A stretch of 64,000 nucleotides of DNA. It comes from Nemania diffusa. Taxonomy: Eukaryota > Ascomycota > Sordariomycetes > Xylariales > Xylariaceae. The stretch lies in contig JBBPUQ010000004.1 of NCBI GenBank assembly GCA_038501195.1, positions 1,240,001 to 1,304,000 of the forward strand. Direction: 5' to 3'. The notes under the pieces were generated by a model. That model had not been told where the DNA came from. It ran no database searches and saw nothing but the letters and a program-made list of their open reading frames with translations. Positions 31,253 to 42,853 of the stretch are shown here, piece after piece (within the stretch, counting starts at the first letter, position 1; every line of letters begins with the position of its first letter). The translations under genes and the position numbers were made by a program.

Positions 31253-33067
31253 CTAAAACAGTGTGCCCCAGACACCCAGCGTCCAGTTGTTTGGCTGAGC
31301 TGCCTGTCCTCGCATCAGCCCGCTGGGCCCCATGCTCTGTCTCTGTCCTATCTTGACGTCTACCTCGCTCGGCCGAGAGGCTCCATTGACGCCCTGTTGC
31401 AGCCAAATCTCGCGGTCGATTGTTGCCAGTGCTGGGATCTTCATTTGCGTTGCTAAACTGCCTCCGCACCACGGCCCGAGGGTATCGATGGCTCGGAGAA
31501 AGCCTTGCACTAGTGGCTTGTAGTTTTGCTCCTTTCTTATAAGATTTTCGACGTGGTCAACTTCTTGAGGTGCGTCCGAAGCTTTCACGAGTGGTTCTGT
31601 TGATTCTCCATTGCCGTTCGTTATGTCCGGCTGTTTCACGATGGGCACAGTCCCATTCTTGGTTGTTTGACGAGTGCTGTCTCGGTGGAGCTTGAGGTTT
31701 GTTTTGCACTGCTCGGAGCCCTTCCCTCTCACGGGATCCCAGCCTAGGTCCTCTACTTGAATCGAGACCTCGTCAAATATACGACTTCTGAGTCCGAAGA
31801 TACGTGAACAACCCCCCGTAAATATGATGCGCGACATACAGATGGCACGCACGTCCAGAGGCAGCTGCAGCAAGGCCCGGTAGACGAGATGGTGTACCGG
31901 AAGCTCGTCGTCGTCAAAACTTGATAGAGATAGTCGAGTCTCGAAGAAGGTCGCCTCACAAGGTTCGGCCAATTGTGAAAAGGGTATTTCTACCGTCTTC
32001 GGTGGCTTACACGAAGTAAGTGTAACAGCCATGGGAGAATGGTCCTCAGTCGGGGGTATCTCCTCCACTTCTTCTTCTTCGTGCTCGTGGACCGTTGCGA
32101 GGCCCTCTTCGGCCATCTTTCGGTGTGGTTGTCTTGCCCCTTTCTTGCACCACAACATGCGAGTTGCGACCTCTTCGCATTCCTCAAAGCTAATAGACTC
32201 GTCCAGGAGTCTGTCTTCGGTTCCTTCGGTCCGTGTCATTGTTGCGTACCCTCGGACCGCTTGTAGCAGTATTTCGTACGTCTCTTCCATTAAGAGCTTG
32301 CCAGCTCGGGTAGTCCTCCAACTTTGCACTTCGTGGTATTCGTATACAGCGGTGACCGTGGTTTCATACCAGCCTAAATCTATGACCAAGCCAGACCGAG
32401 TACCAGCTGCGAATGCGGCCATGACGGGCGACGAAAGAAGAGAGATAGTCGGGGATTGAAAGCGGTGGAAAAGAGTGTTGAGAGTCGATGATAGCAAGGG
32501 AATCGGTAGTGTTGGAGGTAGAACCAACGTAAATTTCCGCGGCCTCGAATCAACAAGCAAATATCTAAAGAAAAACAATGGTTAGACCAGCAATGCCATA
32601 GGGTAGCGTAGAAATGCGCCAACATACTTAGAGAGAGCATCTCTCAACTCTCGTTCTAGCTTATCCTCGACCAAAACAAGATCCTGCCCTCGGGTATCCA
32701 GCTGCCACAACTCATGATCAGAGCCCCATGGTTTCCCCGAAGCTCTACCGCGCCATTGGCTCGAGAATTCGGGCTCCCACACTCGAAAGTCGCCAGTCCG
32801 TCTCTGCTGCTCTGGACTCACGGCGACAATCCTCTTAGGAGCGGCGTCGCCAGCAAAGCCGAGACGTAACTTCCGGGAACCAAGCTCAATGACAATGGGG
32901 TCGTCGTCGACTCGCGAGCTGCCGGAAGGAGAGCCGAAGGTAGAAGAAATAGGCCGTGCCGGTGTTTGGGGAGCGCCAGGCGTAGTAGTTGCATGAGCTC
33001 CAGCACGGATACTCGTTACCGTCCGATGTGGGAGGGACGCCAGGCCTGTCGTGGACGACATGATCAT
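31253..33067 (-). CDS. ARP10: Actin-related protein Arp10/Arp11 type (dynactin pointed-end)
   Basis: Two exons, 33067-32628 and 32564-31253, joined by a 63-nt GTATGT..TAG intron, give 583 residues. A second in-frame ATG lies two codons on (33061). The actin fold is recognisable by IVIELGSRKLRLGFAGD (phosphate-1-like), KFTLVLPPTLPIPLL, MAAFAAGTRSGLVIDLGWYETTV (the phosphate-2 loop region) and IIFTGGCSRIFGLRSRIFDE (adenosine region). A disordered Pro/Ser-rich N-terminus and long charged inserts are typical of fungal Arp10, which caps the pointed end of the dynactin filament and so serves dynein-driven transport (called ro-7/Arp11 in Neurospora). It is divergent from the YEN1 gene across about 600 bases. 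Confidence 0.85.
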
Positions 33068-33681
33068 CTATCACTATCAGAGCTCTCCTATTATTTCTCG
33101 CATGTTGCCTCGGGGGAACAATAGCGACGCGTAAAGTTGTTTGCGATTGAACAGCTTAAAACTCTTCGTCTCGTGTCATGTACACGTAGATTCTGCGATG
33201 TGCGTTTTACAAATGAGATTCATCGAGGCAAGCTCGCTGTGCCCTTCTCGTCGTTGCGACTAGATAAAAATGCAGTGAAACAACAACGCATGTCGCCTCT
33301 TTATCATGATTGACCCCACTAAGGTTATAGTGACAGAAGTGCTGTACCGTATGCCAGGTACCTACCTAATACATAAATTTGTGGGGCTGCCTATGAGAAC
33401 CCCTGCCAGTGCATGCATGGTTGCCAGTGGATACCAAGCTTCCTTGCAAGACGAAAGTCAATACAACATTCCTATCATGGATACGTTCATGAGAGCGTCA
33501 TGATAGTGCAGTGGCCTATACGACTGATATGTTGCTTCAAACAAGCTCAATTATGCAAATAAAATTTCCCTATTTGAATCATTAATCCTTTCTATATCCA
33601 CTTGCTATTGCTATCACCTCTACCTTCCCCAAATGAATTGCGCGAGGTAGCTTTAGACTTTGCGCAGTGAGCGTCATCGAG
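33068..33681. other. Divergent promoter region, ARP10 / YEN1
   Basis: About 600 bases between divergent genes. I recognise no specific site. Short open frames inside it are not protein-like. Confidence 0.5.
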
Positions 33682-36388
33682 ATGGGGATCAAAGGGTGAG
33701 CCATGTCATGTCACCTTGGAATAATACCTAGCGCCAACCATGAATAATTACTAATATTCGTGGTAGCATCTACAAGGAGATTGGCCCCGGGAAGCGCATT
33801 TCCTTGACGAAGCTCGCTGTTCAGAAGCTCGAGGAATCCGGTCGGCCTTTACGTATTGCCATAGATATCTCCATATGGCAGTTTCAGGCCCAAGCAGCGA
33901 GGGGTAAGACAAAAAAAAAAGAAAAACTCCGAAGCTTTCGTTGTTTTGGTCTACATATTAATATCATACAGGCGGCTCCAACCCTGCTATTCGCACTCTC
34001 TTTTATAGATTGCTCCGTCTCCTTAGCTTATCTATCCAACCCATCTTCGTCTTTGACGGTCCTAACAAGCCGACCTTTAAGCGAAACAAACGCGCTGGAC
34101 GAGGAGATGGTGTAGCCACAGCCATGGCCAAGCGCCTTATCAGGCTGTTTGGCTTCCCGGCTCATGATGCCCCTGGCGAGGCTGAAGCGGAATGCGCTCT
34201 ATTACAACAAAACGGCATTGTCGACGCAGTGCTAAGCGAGGACGTCGACACTATCATGTTTGGTTGCACTCGGACTCTGCGAAACTGGTCCTCCGAGGGC
34301 ACTAAGGGGAGCAAAACACCTACGCATGTTTCCATGTACGACAGCCTAGAGATAGGTCGAGGCGCATCAGGTCTAGACCGCGAAGGCATGGTTCTCGTCG
34401 CCCTAATGAGCGGTGGAGACTATCTCCCTGAAGGGATACCAGGCGCTGGCGTCAAACTGGCTTGCGAGGCAGCTAAAGCTGGGTTTGGCAAGTCACTATG
34501 TCAACTCAAGCGGTCGGATACGTCAGAATTAGCCAGTTGGAAAGAGCGGCTCACTTATGAACTACGGCACAACGAAAGCGGCTTCTTCAGGACGAGGCAC
34601 AAGGCTCTGAATATTCCCGACGATTTTCCAAATATGGAGGTTCTTAGATACTACACCCATCCCGTAGTATCGCCGACAAAGGTCATGGATAGATTAAAAC
34701 AGCAGACCTGGGATGGTCAGATCAATATCCAGGAACTTCGCGAATTTGTACGCGAAACCTTCGATTGGAGTTACCGGATAGGGGCGATCAAATTTATTAG
34801 AGTTCTAGCACCATGTCTATTAGTGCGCAAACTTATGCAATGCAGCGCTGAGCAGGACAGTACGCCTAGTAACACAGATGAGATCGAAGAAGGGGCAGCT
34901 GAACTTGTTAAATCAATCAAAAGTAAGCGAGCTCACTTTAGCACAGATGCCACACCAGAGCTACGCCTGTCATTTATACCAACCAGCATTGTCGGCTATA
35001 ATTTCCAGGAAGAGCCTAATGAGGTGATTGATTTCGGGCGTGATGGCCTAGCACTCAACAGCGACGATGAAATAGAGGACCCAGCAGACGATGGAGATGC
35101 CGACTCTACAGCAAAATCAGGCCCCAAAAAACCGTTTAGTCCCACAGATGTAGACTTGCTATGGGTACCAGAAGTAATAGCCAGGCTTGGTATACCATCT
35201 ATGGTTGAAGACTGGGAAGAAGGACAACGCGCAAAGGCTGTAGCTCGTTCCAAGCCAAAGACCTCGAAATCAAAGACCAAAGCCGGCGCGGTCGCAGCTG
35301 GTTCCCTAAATAAATTCGTCAAAGTTACGAAAAACAATATGTCGCAAATCACAGAAGTCAAGAAACCAACGCGTCAATCGGCAAGATTGGTAGCGTTATC
35401 ATCACCTGCTCAAGTCCGCACCCCGCTAGATATCCCCCCGGCTTCCTCGCAGACTAACCTACCATTATCCCCATCTACTCAATGTTCTCAGAAATCCCGA
35501 GCCGCAAGATCTAGTAAGCCTTCCACGCCTAAGTCGTCTCGATCTAAAAGGAAGCCTCCCCCGGGACCAAAGGTGGACACTAACATCAACCCCTGGACCA
35601 TCGCCAGCTCACAAGGTAGTCCTAAGGTTACCAAATCTATATCATCATCCAAATATGCTTGCGAACCAATCCTTATACCCTCTAGTCCAATTTCGTCGCC
35701 TCCTATGGGTGTCCCCTCCCCTGTGGCTTGTACAAGGGATAGCTACGACCAGCACGAACCTGATCCTTTCACAATACAACCGACAAGCCCTCAGAAAAGG
35801 CGGTCGTTGACCCCACCAAGGTCTACCATAGATGAAGCGGACGTCTCGAGCCGTAGGGTCGCCAGGGACCAAAGCCCCACGCCCGCTCCGGCCGAGAAGC
35901 CGCAGCGCAAGCTAGCCCGAACAGAGTCGCTCCCCGCCAACTCCAGCCCCCCACGCGCCCCAAGGCGAACCGGGGGGCTATCGCGAGCACACACCGTCGC
36001 CGTGCAGACCATATCCCTCGACTCCGAGGACGACTCCGACCTCGAGTTCCCACCCCTCACCCATCTGCTCAGCCGCACCCCCCAGCGCAAGAAGCCCTTG
36101 GAAATTCCGTCCCTCCCCTCCCCGAAGAGCCCCGAGACCGCGCCGGGCCGGCCGTGGGGAGAGGACGAGGCGCCCCTCCCCGGCGGCGGCGCCGCCGCCA
36201 GGATGACGAAGCTGTACATGCCCCGCAAGAGCCAGCCGGGGTTCTTCCGCGAGGTCGACGTCAGCGTCGACGAGGCGGACGCCCTGCGCGAGGAGTACGT
36301 TGCTGCTGCGTCTCGGGGCAGCGGGCGGCGGGCGGCTGTGTGGAGGCGGAGCGATGTCTCTTGCGTCGATCTTACAGGCGAGGATTAG
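33682..36388 (+). CDS. YEN1: Holliday junction resolvase, Yen1/GEN1 (XPG/Rad2 nuclease family)
   Basis: Exons 33682-33695, 33767-33903 and 33972-36388 give 855 residues; the first exon codes only MGIKG. This is a structure-specific nuclease that resolves Holliday junctions late in mitosis. The XPG N domain has the metal-binding Asp in RIAIDISIWQFQ and the PIFVFDGPNKPTFKRNKR segment. The I domain has APGEAEAECALLQQ and DAVLSEDVDTIMFG. The helix-hairpin region begins MSGGDYLPEGIPGAG. A chromodomain-like/GEN1 C-terminal region follows (LRLSFIPTSIVGYNF, then PTDVDLLWVPEVIARLG). The last 300 residues are Ser/Pro/Lys-rich and disordered with many SP sites, which fits the known cell-cycle phospho-control of Yen1; the sites themselves are not proven to be used. 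The 3' end is notably G/C-rich. Confidence 0.9.
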
Positions 36389-38044
36389 AGTACGTGGTAG
36401 CACAGACGTGTTGACAGCTTGAAGTGGTTTTTCTTTTGCGGCTGTATTTAGGAAGGATTTGTTTTAGTTTCAAAAGTTAGCATGCATTGTTTGTGGCGTT
36501 TTGCAGGGAGGGGCGTTGAATGCATACATATGGAATTAAAATAGATGGAACATTGAGATTGATACTCGTTATTTGAAAAACTAGCCTCCGCGTAGTAACA
36601 TATATGTGATGTTGGTTTTACCAAACACCAGAATCTACCTTTTAAAGTATACGTACTCTTACTCAAGTCACAAGTATCGAGAAGTGTGGGTGAAAAATAC
36701 GACATTAATTTGATGAGAATTGAGCTCCAGCTTTCAACCAGTGTATATCTAGGATCACTCAAACGACTATCGATATATACAAGGTCAATTATCCGTAGCT
36801 TCCTTACCGAGTATGGAAGTGACGAAAAATAAACGATGAGGTCCCGGAGGCTAGTATCACAAACCTCTGAGCCCTTACGGAGCAAGTGAACTATTCAGAT
36901 ATATCTTTTGTACAAGCCGAGTTGTTGGATAGAGACCAGCGAATAGCACGACCCCCAAGGGATTGTTCTAACGGCGAGAATGAAGGAATTTCATTACCAT
37001 TTCTACAATATGTAGTGTTATCATTACGCTCGTAGATCTATAACTCCCTTCTGCTTGTACTAGTTTACGACTTTAATTAAATATTTATCATTTTTTGTAT
37101 TGTAGCTGGACAGGCGCGGGTTAGCTGCTGTAATTGTTAAAAGGTTGTAAAAATTAACATACCTACTAAAATTATTCATGCCTAAAAAGTCTAGTTTGCA
37201 TATATCCTAAGGGAGGCAAATAGCCTCCCCTTTTGACTCTTCCGAGACATTAGAATAGGGACGTTAATCGGCAAGGTGCGGCGTCAACTTTTCTCGATAG
37301 TTAATAGCCCTGCAGGGTAGCAGCTTAAGCCTCAACCTATACACGACATGCTAATCAACACCCGACGCCACTTATCGAACATGAATGCGACGGAAACCTA
37401 ATCTAGTCACAGCCTATCTCCCATACAAAGCAAGTAACGCGAAGCAGAGAACCATGAGTCCAGTCTATCATTCATGATTGTCTCAACACTTTGTCCCTGA
37501 TGTGCCGAACCATATACAGTCCCACATCAAGTATTTGGCTGACAGCACACCAGCGTAGTGCATACAACATCCCGTAAAGTAATATGAATAACTAGCTGGT
37601 ACTAATAAAAGGGGGTATCGTATCCAACACTCCAAAAAACCCGACAAGCAACAACAACAGTGCCGTCAACGACAGGATTTAATAGGCGCCAATCAAAAAG
37701 AAAGGGACTATGCCTCCCATCTGTTGTAGGCACCCTGACATAACGCCCAAACGGCAGAGTCCGTAAATCTCGAATGAAGGAGATAGTAGCTTCCAGTCGT
37801 CGAGGACGTACAAAACAAGGGCAAACGAGCGAGGGCACATCATATCCACATCGTAATCCCTAAATAGATAGACAGGCCTTTATACACAACACAGCGAACC
37901 ATTAAACTCTCCCACCCCAAATGTCGTCGTTTCATCTCATATGGTCAAGGCCACATTCATTATTCATGGTAGCATTGTTTTGCTCATGTCCCAAAACTGT
38001 ACCTCCCCACTCCCGCGTGAACAGCCATACAGGAGCCAGTTTCT
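36389..38044. other. Convergent intergenic region
   Basis: These are the 3' flanks of YEN1 (+) and the BTB gene (-). The middle (36900-37250) is AT-rich and includes a perfect 7-bp stem, gggaggc-aaata-gcctccc, at about 37212-37230. No gene is supported. Confidence 0.5.
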
Positions 38045-39754
38045 TTATATGTCAGCATCCCAGGGCAGATCTCTTCTCTGCAGCTCGATACAGGTGAGAT
38101 AGTCCATCTTGCCCGTAGCAGGTCCAGCCGTGCCACCAGCGGCCCTATCGAGCTCGAGCTCGAGCCCGGTCCCCATGAGGGGACGAACAACCTCGCGCGC
38201 CGCACTCTTCAGTTCGTCAATGCGCTTCTCGATCCGCCTCAGATTATCTCGCGTATAGAGCTCCGGCGAAAGCTTGAGAAAACGCTTACAGTCGTCGCGG
38301 TCTAGGTACCCAGCTCCCGTTCCAGACCCCAGCGTGCGGTACAAGCGGCCAACGGCCTCGAGCGTCGGGACCGTGGTTGTCGATAGTGCCATGTTTACCG
38401 GTGCCGATGGCGCGGGCCCGCCCCCAACAGCACGAGAAGGGGGGCCCGAAGCATGTTGTCTTGAGCTGAAAGAAGAGGAAGAATGTGGTACAGACGGGGG
38501 TGGTACGGGCGGCGGGTTCATCTTATCGGCTAGCCATTGCCGAAATAGGGAGAGCGCGAGCCAGTCGATGTACGAAGTCTGCGGGCTCACGCGCTCCCCA
38601 CGGGAATTCGTGAGATTCAGCCTAAATAGTCGTCCTTCTATACGACTGACGGTTTCCTCGAGTTCCTCTACTTTATCCTCGATGATGTCTAGTACGTTCT
38701 CCGGGAACGACGACCGAACGACACGTTCGTGGTACGGCCACTGCCCCACAATGTGAATTAGTGCTTCCTGGAAAATGACTTTGCTACGGCTGAGGTATCC
38801 GAGCCGTAGATAACTAGCAGGGTATTTTTCAATCTGCTTCCAGAGCCGGCCCTGAAACTGCAGTAGATGGTGGTCGACGCGCGGCCCCACGACGGCGAGA
38901 GCATCATACTGGTCTGCCAGCGTTAGTAACGACTTGCACTGGAGATAGGCATCGACGATGCTGATTCCATCGAGCACCGGCGGGTAGTTGTAAAAGATGC
39001 GGAAGAGGTTGTCATAGTCGCGCAGTAGGTCAGCATCGGCCTCTGAAAGAGGCGGCGCATTACGGTCGTCTGTCTTGGGGTGCGAGAGCGAAAGGTTTGC
39101 GACGGAGCGGAAGAAGGAACTTGACGAGTGTGTGCGTGTGTGATCTCCTTTACCTCGTGGTGCATTCGCATTGGATACACTATTCCCACCACCGAAGAGC
39201 GAAGGTGTATGTGTGGTTGCCGGGGGATTCTGAATACTCGTGCTCCTGCTTGCGTTGGCCTCCCTCTGCACCAACATGGGTATGTCGTTTCTGTCCACGC
39301 CCAGGTCTAACTCATAGCGCCACCGCTTCCTCACGGTAGGGGATATCGCGCCCGGCCTAGACTGTATCTCGCTTCCACTGTTGCTGCCGGCCTCCTCGCC
39401 TATTTTTGACAGTTCTCTCGACGACGGCTCTGGGAGAGCTGGGAGCACGCTGGCCTTGGACCATTCTTGGCTGGTGCTGGCTTCGAAAAAGCCTGAGCAC
39501 CTCGTCAAGGTATGCCTGTGCAGCAAGTATCGATGCTCCTTGCCCCCCACGGCTACTATAATCTCCACATCGCCTGAATGGCTGAAGAGGGGGAACTCAT
39601 TCTGTGGGACGTAGGAGGTGCCGCCGGTGTGGGAGCGGTTATAGCGCTTGCTGCGGGACGACACATGCGGGCGGGACGACGAGCGAGCAGAGACGACAGA
39701 GGAGGGCCCGCGCAGGGCGAGAGAAGAGTGGTTGTACTCGGGTTGTGAGACCAT
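38045..39754 (-). CDS. BTB/POZ domain protein
   Basis: An intronless gene of 569 codons starting at ATG 39754. An N-terminal Ser/Arg-rich tail is followed by a BTB fold (about residues 50-290, interrupted by a disordered insert). It begins FPLFSHSGDVEIIVAVGGKE and continues with YLLHRHTLTRCSGFFEASTS, and the second half reads LFRIFYNYPPVLDG and AYLQCKSLLTLADQYDA. The C-terminal half is helical (LGYLSRSKVIFQEALIHIVGQ, a coiled coil IIEDKVEELEETVSRIEGR), then a Pro/Ser-rich linker and a conserved-looking tail. This layout is known among fungal BTB proteins of unassigned role. The substrate-adaptor role of many BTB proteins cannot be assumed here. A GA-rich (CT-rich on the coding strand) leader lies upstream. 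Confidence 0.82.
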   Translation of the reverse strand: MVSQPEYNHSSLALRGPSSVVSARSSSRPHVSSRSKRYNRSHTGGTSYVPQNEFPLFSHSGDVEIIVAVGGKEHRYLLHRHTLTRCSGFFEASTSQEWSKASVLPALPEPSSRELSKIGEEAGSNSGSEIQSRPGAISPTVRKRWRYELDLGVDRNDIPMLVQREANASRSTSIQNPPATTHTPSLFGGGNSVSNANAPRGKGDHTRTHSSSSFFRSVANLSLSHPKTDDRNAPPLSEADADLLRDYDNLFRIFYNYPPVLDGISIVDAYLQCKSLLTLADQYDALAVVGPRVDHHLLQFQGRLWKQIEKYPASYLRLGYLSRSKVIFQEALIHIVGQWPYHERVVRSSFPENVLDIIEDKVEELEETVSRIEGRLFRLNLTNSRGERVSPQTSYIDWLALSLFRQWLADKMNPPPVPPPSVPHSSSSFSSRQHASGPPSRAVGGGPAPSAPVNMALSTTTVPTLEAVGRLYRTLGSGTGAGYLDRDDCKRFLKLSPELYTRDNLRRIEKRIDELKSAAREVVRPLMGTGLELELDRAAGGTAGPATGKMDYLTCIELQRRDLPWDADI

Positions 39755-41905
39755 GAATACGACGTATCAGGAGGACGAGTGGTCGAGGGGATGAAGTAGA
39801 TTAGTTGGGATGATCGAGGCGGGTATAGGCGAGGCTATTGGAGGGCTGTGATCCAAGGTCGGTCAGTCGGTACCTAGTCCAGACTCTAGACTCTCGACTC
39901 CAGACTCTAGAGTGCCAATTGCCAAGTCTTCAGTCCTGTTACGTAGCACGTCCAATAATGAGCACAGCAACGTATCGGTTAGGGAAGAGAGAACGACGAA
40001 AACACCGAGAATGAAGGGGAGAAGAAGAGAGTAAGAGAGATGGCAATAGTTGTGGTGTGTGCTTTAACACCCGTCGCGTGCACGACCAGCGTGTAGGTAG
40101 GTGGATTGGGTAGATTGTGTGAATGGATTGGCTGCGAGGCAGGTATTCTGTATGGTCCTCTCTGACTAGTACGCCACGACCCCTGTTGCTTCAGTGAGCT
40201 GTGTTCAGTGTTCCGATGGCAGGCCGATGATGAGCGAGCAGTGTGAGGGGCAGCTTTTTCAGTGCTAGCAGGCTGTGGCTTATCTATCGGGTAGAAGTGG
40301 CAACAGGTAAGCACCCTTCCTTCCTTCCTTCTTCATGTGATGGAGACGCCTCAGTAGGTATGTACCGATGGGTGGTTAGGTACAGGTTTCGAGTGTTATA
40401 GACCTGGGCAGGTATACTGGACTGTTTGCGTATAAAGCCACTAAGATCAACAAGTAGTGGGGGAAATGGTTTCAAAACAGGCTTCAGCAATACCCTCGAA
40501 GCGTTAAAACAATGTTTATACGCATAGAGATTGACGAACGCTTTGTTAAGTCCCAGTCTTATCTAAGCTCTAGCTTTTTTCGTGTTTAGGCCGCCGTGCG
40601 AGCTTTGGTCGGGGTCGTAGCTAAGGAAAGTGAGGCTGTGCTCCTTGCGTTCGCCACAATGTCCTCTTAGGTGGTATTCTGTATCTAGATGCGCTATGTT
40701 GACCGAATGCAGCGACCTACCTAACCTAATAATGTGCGTGACCTCTTGTGCTGTAAAATCCAAAGGTGTATATAAATAATGTAGGTATTGGTAGCCGAAA
40801 GCGTAATATAAACAAGACTCAATTATAAGAAGGGAGGAAAAAAATATTTTTTAAGCGAAAGATTAAACGAGGTGTCAATACAAAATAGAATAATCAAAAT
40901 CGGCTTATGCATGAGAGCACAGCAGAATAACAATATATTTACAACAGTAGCAACCGCATTATAAAACCTAGGGATCAACTTACTCATGCATTTGTGCAGG
41001 TAGCTACAAGCCACGCGCCACGCGTTGGCGCGTTCTCCCTCACCTTGAGGGATACGATGCAATATGTAGGTATAGTCGATTGGATAGTCTACTAGGTTAT
41101 CTATGCTGTACTACCGCTCAAAACAAAACAGAGTATAATAATTTTGAGACGCAATGATCGGCTCATGGGAAGGCGAGGGCAGCCTATCAAGTCCGAACTC
41201 CTAGGATGTCTACTACCTTGGCTCTAGCACCTCTATCTAAAGTCGATCTCATTATGGCAAAGAATAATTGCTTGGCTCGATAAATATTGTCACACATCTC
41301 CTGGCCAGTCATAAACTCTGGGGTGAGATGCGCCTTATCACAGCCACCTCGATCTCTTACGCATACGCATCAATAGTCTTATACCGTAAAACGAGGCTAG
41401 ATTGGCGGTGTCGGAACGATTGGATAGGATGCTTTCTACCCATACCACAGGTATGCAGCATATTGCCTAGATAGTGGAGACTCTTCATACTGTTGGCCAT
41501 GCTACTCATAATGCACAATCCGACCCAATCGTTGCCCAACCTCTTAGCATTTCGGAGTTGTTGCAGACATAAAGGACGTTCACGCCCAGCCGATTTAAAA
41601 CTACTTAAACGTGGTGTACTGGGCGATCTAGTTGCACATGATAAAAAGTCGATTTCGCCGGGATAAAATACTTATATCGTACAAGCTAAGCCCCTAGTTC
41701 CGATAATTAACCCCCAGACTCCCAACCAGTTTTAATTGCCCCAATTCCCGCCTGGGATAAAAATATTGTAGAAGACAGATGACGAAAAAATAAGTGTCGA
41801 AGAACCGATGCGGGCTCACATGCACCTCCAAATACTCCTCAAAGCAACGCCGCCATGCTCTCACTAAGTCGCACTTAAAGCTAAAGCCAACTTTGTGGCC
41901 GTCGT
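39755..41905. other. Intergenic region with long CT-rich leader of the BTB gene
   Basis: From 39755 to about 40340 the minus strand is CT-rich with a TTCC/GGAA microsatellite near 40315-40335, as in fungal promoters and leaders. From 40500 to 41800 the DNA is AT-rich and I see no gene. The downstream end is the 3' flank of the next minus-strand gene. Confidence 0.5.
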
Positions 41906-42853
41906 CTAGCTCATATCCATCTCCACTATTGCCGACCCTTGGGGTGCAGATATGCCTACGAGCCGTGGAGATTCCGCTGCTGTCATCACTTCGAGGCCCT
42001 CAAAAACGGGAGGAGTTGACTTCAGATTGAGAAGGGTTTGATTGGCGTTCCTGCTGACAAGCTGGCCTTGATGCAGGTCCTCGGCAAATAAGAAAAAGCC
42101 CTCGGAAGCTTCGACGAGATAGGACTGCAGGCCTTTACTTTCCAAGTGGATTCGAGCGTTGGTTATGGGGAAATGGTTTTCGATATAGCGAGCCCATCCA
42201 CGAGCTGCTGCCTGGATATGTTCGTCTTCGCTGACGCGATTCCACCCAATGCCGAGGTGAAGTGTGAAGTTGTCGACGATGGGCTGACCACTGACGTCGG
42301 CAGAACGTCCAGGCGTAGCTACAGTAGGGTTACTGTCGCGAACAGGGCTAACTCGTCTCGCTTGGGTCTTTGCGCCGGGTAGCGTCACAGCATTCATATC
42401 CAATCGTTGGGATTTATGGCTACGGAGAGATGGCCGAGCTTGCTGATTGATAGCTCGGGCTTTGTCGTTCTTGAGTTTTTCGTCTACAGCAGCCTTCTCC
42501 TCGACCCAAGTACCGGATTGACTCGCAGCGCTAGCGACGTACGACGATGTTGACTTGATAAGAGTCATACCTTCGCCGTAAACCCACTCATCTTCTGGCT
42601 CCTTGATGGGCTCGATTGTCTGAAGCTTAGCTTCTTCGACGTCTAGGTTGACGCCAGCCTCATCTCTAGAGCGTTTGCGACCCGCTGTTAATGAGGTCCC
42701 AGCAGATTGGGACATTTGTGATGAGGCTCCCAAGGAGTGGAAACGGCTAAGTGGAGAGGAGTGGTGTGGATAGGAAGGCATGGCAAACGCGCCCTGAGGC
42801 GTACTTGGGGCCATGGTGAGGACTGGAGAAGATGTGCGTGCGAAGAAAGACAT
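41906..42853 (-). CDS. Conserved fungal protein of unknown function
   Basis: An intronless gene of 315 codons starting at ATG 42853. The N-terminal 110 residues are Ser/Pro-rich and disordered, with a basic KRSRDE patch. The middle is charged (WVEEKAAVDEKLKNDKARAI). The C-terminal 120 residues look folded and conserved in type: NFTLHLGIGWNRVSEDEHIQ, AAARGWARYIENHFPITNA, LQSYLVEASEGFFLFAEDLHQGQLV. I recognise no named domain. A nuclear role suggested by the basic patch is a guess. The gene is preceded on its own strand by an unusually long CT-rich stretch. Confidence 0.78.
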   Translation of the reverse strand: MSFFARTSSPVLTMAPSTPQGAFAMPSYPHHSSPLSRFHSLGASSQMSQSAGTSLTAGRKRSRDEAGVNLDVEEAKLQTIEPIKEPEDEWVYGEGMTLIKSTSSYVASAASQSGTWVEEKAAVDEKLKNDKARAINQQARPSLRSHKSQRLDMNAVTLPGAKTQARRVSPVRDSNPTVATPGRSADVSGQPIVDNFTLHLGIGWNRVSEDEHIQAAARGWARYIENHFPITNARIHLESKGLQSYLVEASEGFFLFAEDLHQGQLVSRNANQTLLNLKSTPPVFEGLEVMTAAESPRLVGISAPQGSAIVEMDMS